DNA of 43,454 bases from Zelonia costaricensis (Eukaryota > Euglenozoa > Kinetoplastea > Trypanosomatida > Trypanosomatidae): the NCBI GenBank assembly GCA_030849075.1, contig JASAOO010003338.1, positions 1-43,454 of the forward strand, given 5' to 3'. Every line of letters starts with the position of its first letter. Position 1 is the first letter of the stretch. Position numbers and translations under genes: made by a program. Below, piece by piece: positions 19,555 through 27,616 of the stretch. Under the pieces are notes generated by a model. The model saw nothing but the letters and a program-made list of their open reading frames with translations. It was not told the origin of the DNA and did not search any database.

Positions 19555-20613
19555 CTACACTCGAGGGAGGGGCGACTGCATGCGCACGAGGCGGTAGGTC
19601 AGCGCCGGCAGCGTCATCTCCTCAGGGCCGAGCTTCTGGGCCACGTGTGGCACGCGGGGCGCTGTCATGGCGCCGCCGTAGAGGTCGAGGTGCCGGCGCA
19701 CCGTGTCCTTCGTGGACAGCGTGGACATGTGCGCGTTGCCGGTCGCCGCGATGGGGCCGTTGGAGGAACCGTGGCTGAAGACGGACGCCACGTCGTCGTC
19801 GTCCGCCCCCGGCGGCGTCGGGTGCGCCTGCCGGTCCATTGCCGCCACGCTGTCCGCCGCTGAAGCCGCGGCCGCGCCGGCCCGACTTGCCGCTGCTGCA
19901 GCGTCCGCAGCGGCACTGTGCTCGGCGGCGAGGTCGTGCAGCGTCTTCTGACGCGCTTGCATGTCGCTCTCCGTGCGGCGGGGGCCGGGCTGGCTGCAGT
20001 AGTACGCCGCCTCCGCCCGCGCCACCGCAGCGTCGCGCTCCCGTGGCCCGTGGTGGGTGCTGTAGCTGCCCATCCAGGGCGGGATGGTGCCCTGCATGTC
20101 TGGCCGCGCAGGGACGATGCGGTGGCGATCGACGCCGGCGCTGTACACGGCGCCGTTGCGCCCAACAGTCGGCAGCTTGCCGTGGCGGCCGCTCTGGTGT
20201 GGCACGGTGCCCCCCAGCATGCCCACGCCGTACGCCGGCTCGGGGGCGGCGCGTGGCTTGGCGAGGCGGCAGAGGTGCGCGTGCCGCGCCCGCCGCGCCG
20301 CGAGTTCGGTGGCGGTGACGGAGTGGTCGGTCGACTTCGCCGCGATGCGGCGCTGTGCCCGCTCATCGCGCAGGCGGCGGCGCTCGAGGGCGGCGTCCTC
20401 CTCCGCCTGCAGCCGCGCCGCCTCCGCCGCCTGCGCCCGTTCGTACGCCCGGAAGTCCTCCTCGCGCTGCCGCTGCGCCGCCTGCACGGCGGGCCACTCG
20501 CGTCGCTCGATGATACTTCGCACTCGGGCGGAGTCCTCGTGTTGGATGGCGTTGGCGTAGTTGCTGTAGTGGTTGGCCGTGTAGAACGCCACGCGGGGGC
20601 CGCCGTAGCCCAT
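19555..20613 (-). CDS. Hypothetical charged helical protein, possible cytoskeletal or flagellar component
   Basis: This 352-aa protein starts at the ATG at 20613 (MGYGGPRVAFYTANHYSNY). The 69 in-frame codons upstream include a His/Thr repeat from (CA)n and are excluded. The first 40 residues look structured and conserved in type. Residues about 40-105 are a highly charged helix (REEDFRAYERAQAAEAARLQ, EEDAALERRRLRDERAQRR). A Gly/Tyr/Pro-rich part with short motifs follows (about 135-215: YGVGMLGGTVPHQSGRHG, TIPPWMGSYSTHHG). An Ala-rich helix spans about 245-290 and a mixed C-terminus completes it. I recognise no domain. Composition and a position next to a SAXO gene would fit a microtubule-associated protein, but neighbouring genes in trypanosomatids are often unrelated. 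Confidence 0.75.
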   Translation of the reverse strand: MGYGGPRVAFYTANHYSNYANAIQHEDSARVRSIIERREWPAVQAAQRQREEDFRAYERAQAAEAARLQAEEDAALERRRLRDERAQRRIAAKSTDHSVTATELAARRARHAHLCRLAKPRAAPEPAYGVGMLGGTVPHQSGRHGKLPTVGRNGAVYSAGVDRHRIVPARPDMQGTIPPWMGSYSTHHGPRERDAAVARAEAAYYCSQPGPRRTESDMQARQKTLHDLAAEHSAAADAAAAASRAGAAAASAADSVAAMDRQAHPTPPGADDDDVASVFSHGSSNGPIAATGNAHMSTLSTKDTVRRHLDLYGGAMTAPRVPHVAQKLGPEEMTLPALTYRLVRMQSPLPRV

Positions 20614-21276
20614 GATGCCAACGGGAAGAGGTTGGGGGGTGGGGGCCAGAGCGAGTATGAGGATTGAGGTAGGGGGCGGTGGATCGGAGTGGGGTGGGGG
20701 GTGCAAAGGGTCGTCGACTCTCGTGAGGGCGCCTGAGTGTGTGTGTGTGTGCGTGTGTGCGTTTGGTTGCTGGTAGGCTCTGGAAAGAAGCGGGAGTGTG
20801 CAGAGATTGGATGCCGTCACCGACCCTGTCAGGGAGGAGCCGCGTAGGGCGAAGAAAGGAGGAGGAGGGGAGGGCGCCGAGGATGGATGTGGGGACGAGG
20901 CGGAGGAGCGGCGCGGCGCGCGTCGGCAGCACGTCGGGCACGGCTAACCCGGAGTGAGGGAAAGAGAGGGACGACGCCACTGCTCGCTGGAGAGAGGAGA
21001 GCGGGGAGCAGGAGGTGAGGAATCCTGCACGGCGAGCGGAGAGCCCCGTAGCGCGTGTGGAGAGTGTGGTGAGACAGGGCAGCGGCTTACGGCGCCCAAC
21101 GCACTCGGAGCACTGCGGCCGTGCAACTGTCTTGTTTCCTTTTGTGCCTGTTCGCACGTGCGAGCGCACAGACCAGCGCACACCCGAGGCCAACACTGGC
21201 CGGGGTTGGTGCGCCACACACACACACACACACACACGCAGACAGACGCACACGTTCAAGCATCAGCGTCTCGGCG
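20614..21276. other. Intercistronic region (PCIF1-like gene to 352-aa protein gene)
   Basis: About 660 bases with a GT tract (about 20738-20760), a CA tract (about 21216-21238) and purine-rich blocks on the plus strand. No gene is supported. Confidence 0.6.
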
Positions 21277-22968
21277 CTACGGAGACGCCCCCGCTGGTGT
21301 GCCGTAAAACGCGTCGAGGGCGCCGCGCAGCGGGGGCGCGGGCTGACGCGGCTGGGCGAGTCCAATCACCTCCGTCGCGGTCACCCCGTGCAGCCACTTG
21401 TTCGTGGCCGTGCAGAAGTAGCCGTAGTCGTCCTCAATGAAGACGCCATCGAAGCACACCCAGGCGGCGGCACTCGAGCGGCGCGCGTCCCCAGCCGCGT
21501 CAGCCAGCGCGGCAGGCCAGCTGTACGGCACCTGGTAGCCTTGACCAAGCACTGCCGCCCGCTCCTGCACCACCTGTGCAACGTCGGCTGCTTGATCGCC
21601 CGCGAAAAGACGCTTGTCGATGCGCATCTGAATGTCCCACCAGAGCGGGAGTACAAGGATGTAGTCCACCGCCGCGCCGTCACACGCGCCCATGTCGCGC
21701 ACGAGCTTCTGGAAGAGCAGCTCGCACAGGTCCTCGTCGTACGGCACGTCGAGGGTGAGCAGCAGCGGCCTGCCCTCCGGGTTGATGGCGGGGTCGGCGT
21801 GCATGCGCTGCGGGTTGACGGCCACGGCGCTGCCGACGCTGCCGAAGTAGCGGTCCACGTCGTAGAAGGCGGAGCAGAAGCGGTTCGGCACCTCCTTCGC
21901 CGCCTCGGTCGCCGCGGTGGCGCCGCGGAACGTGCCGGGCTGCGGCACGCCCATGTACGCGTTGATGGGCGAGGCGCAGAGGTCCATGACGTGGTAGCCG
22001 GCGGCGTGCAGGTGCCGCTTCAGTCGCGTGTCGGCGCAGAGCTGCAGGCTGCCCGTGGCGAGGCCGCCCTCATAGCGCAAGATCACCGTCGCCGCTCGCA
22101 GCTCGAAGCGGCTCTGTGCACCGCTGTCCGCCTCGTCACCGTAGCGTGCTCGCTCCCCTGCTGCGTCGGCAAACGCACTGTAGCACACCTGCAACTTCTC
22201 CATGGCCGCCCACGGCAGCGACACGGGTGGGCAGTCGCGGCACTGCTCACGGCGCCACTGCCGCGGCCAGACCACCGCCACCTCCGCCACCGGGCCGGCG
22301 ATGCGCGTCTGCGCCGGCGTGCGCTGCGGGTCGTCGGCCTCCACGCGGCGGATGCGAGGCTGCAGGGCCTGCGACGGCGTCACGTCGCACATGCCCGCCG
22401 CCACGGCAGCTGAGGCGGCAGCGCAGCGCTGGGGAAGGCGGAAGTCCGCCACGAGCCGCGCGAGGGCTGCCACGGCGGCGGTCTCGTCGGCGCCGTTAGA
22501 TTTGAGGGAGAGGTCGCGTATGAGCTGCTCGTCGTACGTGCGCAGCGTCGCGGGCGCATCGCTGCTGCTGCTGGTGCTGTTGCCGCTGGCGGTGCCCGTG
22601 TTCACCATCGCGCGCCGCAGCTGCGCCGTGGACGGGAAGAAGAAGATCTCCGCCTCATGGAGCGGCGCGGACGCCGAGGCCGGCGCGGGGGCTGTCGCGG
22701 CGGTGTTGCCAGCGTCTGGTGCCGGCAGGTGCACGCGGGCGACCTGCGAGAGGATCCACTTGCCCAAGGCCTCCTGGGCGTGTCGCCACAGCTTGCGCGG
22801 CTCACGCCACCGCACCACGCCGTCCGCCGCCACCGCCTCCAGCGCCTGCAGGAACTCGCGGCGGATCTTCGTCCACTGCTGAATGATGAGTACCTCGCGG
22901 TGAAAGGCGAGGGCGGGGTGGTGCGGGTCTGCCGCATCGCCGTCGCGATCGCGCTTCATGGCCGGCAT
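21277..22968 (-). CDS. PCIF1-like methyltransferase-fold protein (cap-adenosine N6-MTase family)
   Basis: This 563-aa protein resembles the catalytic region of PCIF1/CAPAM, which methylates N6 of the cap-adjacent 2'-O-methyladenosine. The order of signatures matches. HAAGYHVMDLCASPINAYM (321-339) stands where PCIF1 has its ASPLNCY segment. RFCSAFYDVDRYFGSVGS (363-380) matches the CSAF-D-D-YFGS segment. LLTLDVPYDEDLCELLFQKL (403-422) takes the place of the NPPF-containing strand and helix, and VDYILVLPLWWD (434-445) follows like the next beta strand. The catalytic N-P-P-F is replaced by D-V-P-Y (407-410). No WW domain is seen at the N-terminus. The start is the first of two nearby in-frame ATGs (22968 and 22959). 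It could be an active enzyme with a variant motif or a non-catalytic paralogue. Family placement is by motif recall, not alignment. Confidence 0.72.
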   Translation of the reverse strand: MPAMKRDRDGDAADPHHPALAFHREVLIIQQWTKIRREFLQALEAVAADGVVRWREPRKLWRHAQEALGKWILSQVARVHLPAPDAGNTAATAPAPASASAPLHEAEIFFFPSTAQLRRAMVNTGTASGNSTSSSSDAPATLRTYDEQLIRDLSLKSNGADETAAVAALARLVADFRLPQRCAAASAAVAAGMCDVTPSQALQPRIRRVEADDPQRTPAQTRIAGPVAEVAVVWPRQWRREQCRDCPPVSLPWAAMEKLQVCYSAFADAAGERARYGDEADSGAQSRFELRAATVILRYEGGLATGSLQLCADTRLKRHLHAAGYHVMDLCASPINAYMGVPQPGTFRGATAATEAAKEVPNRFCSAFYDVDRYFGSVGSAVAVNPQRMHADPAINPEGRPLLLTLDVPYDEDLCELLFQKLVRDMGACDGAAVDYILVLPLWWDIQMRIDKRLFAGDQAADVAQVVQERAAVLGQGYQVPYSWPAALADAAGDARRSSAAAWVCFDGVFIEDDYGYFCTATNKWLHGVTATEVIGLAQPRQPAPPLRGALDAFYGTPAGASP

Positions 22969-23533
22969 GGCTAGAGTCGAGCTGTACTCTGTGCTCCGTC
23001 GGAGTGTTCAAGTGGACCAAGCGACNCAGGTAGAGGGCGGGGAGGGGAGGGAACTACGGGAGGCGTAGCCGCGGCTACACAGTGCGGAGCTCCAACCACG
23101 TTTGTGCTTGTGGGAGGGAGGAGGGGAGGGAAGTGAAGAGGGGAGGGGGGGGGTGGCGCAATCAAGCCCGACACAGACCAGGTCCTCTACTCTCCAAACC
23201 GAAGAGAAAAGCCACGACGGCGGCCCCCGTCGCAGATGCGGTGGATGCCGGTGTTGATGGGCCGCGCATGTCATCGCTTTCTTGTTTGTTTCGCGTTTGC
23301 CTTCGAGTATGCGGTGGAGAAGAAGAGGGGAGGGGGCTTTGCCGGGCCACGAGCGCCTTCCCTCGGCCATCTCGCTGCCTCAGCGCACACACACACGCCC
23401 ACAGAGCAACCGGGCTGTGCGTGGGGAAGTCACTGAGAGAGAAGGCAGCGGGGAGGGGGGGGAGGGGGGAAAGCACGCAAGCGACGGGACGAGTACACGC
23501 GGGGGGTAAGGCTCGGTGCAGGACAGCAGTGCG
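22969..23533. other. Intercistronic region with an undetermined base
   Basis: About 565 bases between VPS34 and the PCIF1-like gene. Base 23026 is N. Unlike the N at 34570, its flanks are not duplicated. Purine-rich blocks on the plus strand (about 23030-23050, 23110-23155, 23450-23475) are pyrimidine tracts in the transcript. No gene is supported. Confidence 0.55.
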
Positions 23534-26500
23534 TCAGCTGCGAGTTGCCTGCGCGGCGGCGTGCAGGACGTCCCACAAGTTCGTGAAGATGGAGCCGACG
23601 CTGTCGGCGATCACATTTTGAAGGTACTGGGTTGCTTGGGCGTTGGTGAGGTCGAGGCGCAGCTTCTCCTGGACCTTGAGCAGGTTGACGCGGGGGTCGC
23701 CGCCCTCGCCGGTGACCTGCGGGATGCCCTCCGCGTGGGCGCCGAGCAGCAGCAGGTGGAGCAGCAGCGGCGCGTGTTTGCGCAGCGTGTTGTAGGCGCT
23801 GCAGCAGAAGAGCTTGAACTCTGTGAAGCCGGTGCTCTGCGGCCCGCCCAGCACCTCCACCATCTCGCGGTTGATCTTCATGGGCGGCGGAAATGGCTTC
23901 GGGTCGTTGCCCAGCACGTACCCAAAGTCGATGTGCAGCAGCCGGCCGTCCTGGGTAAGCAGGATGTTCTCGAGGTGGCGGTCGCCGATGCCCAGCACGA
24001 AGGTGATGACGCAGTAGCCGGCGAAGCTGCGGGTGTAGCGGTCCATGGCCAGCCGCAGCAGCTCCGCCGTGGGGTTGTACACACGCAGGTACTTGAGCAC
24101 GTCGCGCTGCACGCTCAGGAATGTCGTCACGTGCGGCACGATCTCGACCAGCCCCTCCTGCGGCCCCGTGGCGATGACGCGGTACGGGGTGAGGTACAGC
24201 TGCAGCCCGTCCTGCTGGAGCAGGTTGTCCATGAGCCCGATGAGCTGCGCGATGAGCTGGTCCTGCCGCACGTCGTCGTCGTACTTGTACATCATCGCCA
24301 GCGGCACCGTCTCCTCCGCCTCCAGCACACCGAGAAACCCACCCACCTCCTCCTCCGCGGATGCCGCCGCTGCTGCAGCACTCGGCGATGGCGCCGCCGA
24401 CGCGGACGTTGCGCCCCGGGCGCCGCGGTGCGACGCGGCCGGCTGCATGGCGAGCGGCGTGAGCAGGCACGGCGAGACGGCGGCCACCCGGCCCAGCGCC
24501 TCCGGCGTCGTCGCGGCGGGCTTCATGGCGTTGAAGGTCAACCGCATCGGCAGCTTCGCGCTTTTAAAGATGTACAACGAGTTCGACTGCAGCCCGGTGA
24601 TGGGGATGCCCGGGTGCGTCGCGAGCGTGGCGACGCCGTAGCGGTCCAGCACGTCCACGACGGGCGCGCGGCGGCTCTGGTGGTGCGACACGGCCGCTGT
24701 CTGCGGGGCACCTGAGGCGGACACGGGTGGGAAGGGGGACAGGAAGGTGTGGGACTGCTCCGCGCTCGCGTCCCCCGTCACGTCCTCCCCATCCTCGGCT
24801 GCGCCTGCCGCTGCCGCTGCGGTGGCTACGGACGTGTCGGGATCGCTGCCTTCCTCGGTGCGAGCGGAGCTCATTAGGGGCTCCTCTCGCACGGCCGCCG
24901 CCGTCACTGCCGCACCGCTGCTGCTCGTGAAGCTGCTGCCGTCCGCGTGCCGGCCTGTGGACCCGGGGCGACGCGGCGGGGTGGAGAAGAGCGCGTGCAG
25001 GCCGCACGCCTGCTTCGCGATCAGCTTGTTGCCCAGCGCCGTCTTGGACAGCCGGTCGAGCAGGCTCTGCTGCACCTGCCGGCTGAGCTGCTGCAGCACG
25101 CGGTGCAAGGCGTGCTGGCGGCGCAGGCGGAGGATGAAGTGCGGGCAGTGCTGTGCCACTCGCTCCGCCAGACGCCGCAGCAGAGGCTCGAAGAGCACGG
25201 GATGCTCACCACTGCTCGCACTGCTGCCACCCCCACCACCCCCACCACCAGCTCCACCAGCTGCATTGCTGCCGTTGCGGTTGCTGGTGCCGGTGGGGCC
25301 CGCCTTCGCCGCTGCGACAGCGGTGCGTCGCCGCTCCAGCGCGACCTCGGCGGCGAGCAGCGTGTAGAGCGTGCTGCACAGCTCCCAGCAGCTCACGGCC
25401 CTCTCCAGCAGAAACTCCGCGAGCTCCGCCTCGGGCGAGTCGTAGCGCACCGCCTGCAGGAGCTGAAACGCGAGCTGGCACACCCGCGCGTCGCTCTCGC
25501 GGCGGAGCAGGCGCACGGCGTACTGCCGCACCGGCGCCACGTGGCCGAAGTAGAAGCTCAGGCACGCCAGCACGTCCGCGAAGGACGGCGCGGCCCACTG
25601 GTGGAGTAGGGCGCAGGCGGCGCGGCGCTCGCTGGAGTGCGTGTTGGCCCAGTCAACGCTCCGCATGAAGGGCAGGAGGTACTTGCCGTCGCGGCACACG
25701 AAGTGGCGGTACTTCCACAGCAGCCGCGTCTCCTCAAGCCGACCGGCGCCGACACCACCGCCACCGGCCCCCGCCACGGCACCCGGGCCGCTGTCCAGCT
25801 GAATCGGTGGACGGCGCAGGAGGCTGGCGAGCTGGTGACGCTCCCGCGGGCCCGGCGGGACGCTGCTGTCGGACACGAAGTACTGCGACTTGGCGGTGAT
25901 GGCCGCCTTGGCCTCGCACAGGTTGTGCTCCTTGAAGTACGTGTACTGATCGGGGAAGGGCCGCTGCGTGAAGTCGCACGGGTTCGGTGGGGCCCACGCT
26001 GCTGCTGCGGCGGCGCTGCTGCTGCTGCTGTTACTACCGATGCCGAGCCCTTCGCTGGGCTGCACGAGCCGCGGCACCTCGTCGCCGACACGCGCCACGG
26101 CGGGCTCGAAGAAGACCGCCGTCGTGGCGCCCGGGAGGTACACGAGAAGTACCGCGAGAGGGGCCCCAGACGACCCACTTCCGTCGCCGTGACGCACCGC
26201 TGCGGCAGCGCAGCGGGCTTGGGCCAGCTCCAGCTGATGCACCGAGAGCGCATCGAGCCACGGGATGTACGGCATCATGCCGCGGTGGTGGTCCGCCAGC
26301 AGCTGCGTTGTGTGCGCCGAGGCGACCGGCTGCGGCCCCTGCTGCTGCTGCAGCTGAAGCGGCGACTCCAGCGAGTCTGCACAGGGCCGCGCGAGCACGA
26401 GCGACTGCTGCCCCACGCACAGCTCGCCAGGGATGGAGTAGACGTGAAACGACGTCTCGGCAACGCGCACGTCGCCGTGCCAGAGGTGCAGCACGCAGCA

Positions 26501-26896
26501 GGTGTCAAGCGGCACATCGCACAGCTCGAGCGGAAAGATGAGCCACTCCTCGGCAAACGCGTACGTAAGCTCCACCTCGTCCCGCGCCTCCGGCAGTGGC
26601 ACAGTGGCCGCCGCGTACACCGCCGCGGACTCCACCACCGGGCTCAGCGGCTCGTCCATGTAAACGAGCTGGGCCGTGACCTGGACGGGGTAGTGCAGCG
26701 GTGGCGGCCCCGCGGATGGCGGAAGCAGCGAGCTGCGCAGACGCAGAGTGCACAGGCGGAGGCGATAGAGGTACTCAGCCGCGGCGTAGTCCTGCGCCGT
26801 ACGGAAGGGTGGGTCGTAGGCGACCCAGTGCAGGCTGTCGCCCCGCCGCGGCGCCCGCAGGACGTCGGCGATGAGCTCAACGCTCGTGGACGTCAT
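23534..26896 (-). CDS. VPS34: Class III phosphatidylinositol 3-kinase VPS34
   Basis: This 1120-aa kinase phosphorylates phosphatidylinositol to PI3P on endosomes and autophagic membranes. Residues about 40-165 fit an N-terminal C2 domain. LCEAKAAI (326-333) and the helical region about 385-520 and 565-635 fit the PIK accessory domain. The kinase domain starts at GLQSNSLYIFKSAKLP (768-783). The ATP-binding lysine lies in MMYKYDDDVRQDQ (868-880). The catalytic loop is GIGDRHLENI (969-978) and the Mg-binding DFG is in HIDFGYVLG (988-996). The C-terminal helix is typical of the family. Yeast and human orthologues have about 880 aa. The surplus is low-complexity: 285-300, 370-385, 540-562 (Gly-rich), 640-745, and an insert of about 70 residues between two N-lobe strands (792-862). 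The ATG at 26896 (MTSTSVEL) begins the conserved part. The preceding in-frame codons translate (CA)n and UTR. A short uORF overlaps this start. Confidence 0.95.
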   Translation of the reverse strand: MTSTSVELIADVLRAPRRGDSLHWVAYDPPFRTAQDYAAAEYLYRLRLCTLRLRSSLLPPSAGPPPLHYPVQVTAQLVYMDEPLSPVVESAAVYAAATVPLPEARDEVELTYAFAEEWLIFPLELCDVPLDTCCVLHLWHGDVRVAETSFHVYSIPGELCVGQQSLVLARPCADSLESPLQLQQQQGPQPVASAHTTQLLADHHRGMMPYIPWLDALSVHQLELAQARCAAAAVRHGDGSGSSGAPLAVLLVYLPGATTAVFFEPAVARVGDEVPRLVQPSEGLGIGSNSSSSSAAAAAAWAPPNPCDFTQRPFPDQYTYFKEHNLCEAKAAITAKSQYFVSDSSVPPGPRERHQLASLLRRPPIQLDSGPGAVAGAGGGGVGAGRLEETRLLWKYRHFVCRDGKYLLPFMRSVDWANTHSSERRAACALLHQWAAPSFADVLACLSFYFGHVAPVRQYAVRLLRRESDARVCQLAFQLLQAVRYDSPEAELAEFLLERAVSCWELCSTLYTLLAAEVALERRRTAVAAAKAGPTGTSNRNGSNAAGGAGGGGGGGGSSASSGEHPVLFEPLLRRLAERVAQHCPHFILRLRRQHALHRVLQQLSRQVQQSLLDRLSKTALGNKLIAKQACGLHALFSTPPRRPGSTGRHADGSSFTSSSGAAVTAAAVREEPLMSSARTEEGSDPDTSVATAAAAAGAAEDGEDVTGDASAEQSHTFLSPFPPVSASGAPQTAAVSHHQSRRAPVVDVLDRYGVATLATHPGIPITGLQSNSLYIFKSAKLPMRLTFNAMKPAATTPEALGRVAAVSPCLLTPLAMQPAASHRGARGATSASAAPSPSAAAAAASAEEEVGGFLGVLEAEETVPLAMMYKYDDDVRQDQLIAQLIGLMDNLLQQDGLQLYLTPYRVIATGPQEGLVEIVPHVTTFLSVQRDVLKYLRVYNPTAELLRLAMDRYTRSFAGYCVITFVLGIGDRHLENILLTQDGRLLHIDFGYVLGNDPKPFPPPMKINREMVEVLGGPQSTGFTEFKLFCCSAYNTLRKHAPLLLHLLLLGAHAEGIPQVTGEGGDPRVNLLKVQEKLRLDLTNAQATQYLQNVIADSVGSIFTNLWDVLHAAAQATRS

Positions 26897-26904
26897 CTCG
26901 TCAT
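26893..26904 (-). other. Four-codon uORF overlapping the VPS34 start
   Basis: On the minus strand, ATG ACG AGA TGA (26904-26893) encodes Met-Thr-Arg-stop. The stop TGA shares bases with the VPS34 ATG (26896-26894) in the form ATGA. The uORF would be in the mature mRNA if the leader is joined at either candidate acceptor upstream (AG at 26912-26911 or 26929-26928). Confidence 0.5.
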
Positions 26905-27616
26905 TCTTTCCTGTAGCGATAGGAGGGCTGGGGTGAGAGGCGGCGGGCAGGAGTTCAGATGGAGGGGGGAGGGAGAAGTCCGTGCGCGTGTGACCGCGTC
27001 TATGGGAAGGGGGAAGAGGGGGAGGAAGGCTGCCGCTGCCAGGCTGCTGGCGGTACTTGTGTGTGTGTGTGTGCGTGTGTGTGTGTGGTGATAGACGGGT
27101 AGGGACTGGTTGGTTAGGAACACGAGACATGACAGACACACACACAGACAGACACAGACACACATCCGGCATCGACGGTGAAGAGTGTGCGAGCAGAGTT
27201 CAGTGTGTACTCGTTTGTCGGCAATACCCCCCCCCTCCTCCCGGTGAGAGCGGGCGTCGCTCCAGCGGCGCGCTGACACGTGTGTCGTGGACTCTTGCCT
27301 CGACAGGGGGGGGGTCAGCCACCCACTCGTCCTGAAAGGAGGAGGTCAGCAGCGAGGCAGCGCATTGCCCTCACGGCGGAGGTGACGCACCCGTTGTTCT
27401 CTCTTTTCCTATTCTGCCCACTGGTGGCGGCAGCGCAGTTCGCGGGGGGGGGTTGACGTGGCAGGCACAGGGAACAGGCCAACACCATGTCGCGCCACTG
27501 CGGCCATCGCCGGGGAGAGAGGAGTTGCAAAAACAGAAGTTGGCACACCCCGCCTTTATACAGGCAAGCACACACAAGTACACACCCACACACGCACAAT
27601 ACCGCACGCCGCACCG
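26897..27616. other. Intercistronic region (TBCD to VPS34)
   Basis: About 720 bases. Near VPS34 the transcript strand has a C/T tract (about 26961-26978), then CCCCAG (26929-26928) and CTACAG (26912-26911) as candidate leader acceptors. GT-rich sequence lies at 27057-27088, CA-rich sequence at about 27135-27163, and a C8 run on the plus strand at about 27228-27235. No gene is supported. Confidence 0.6.
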
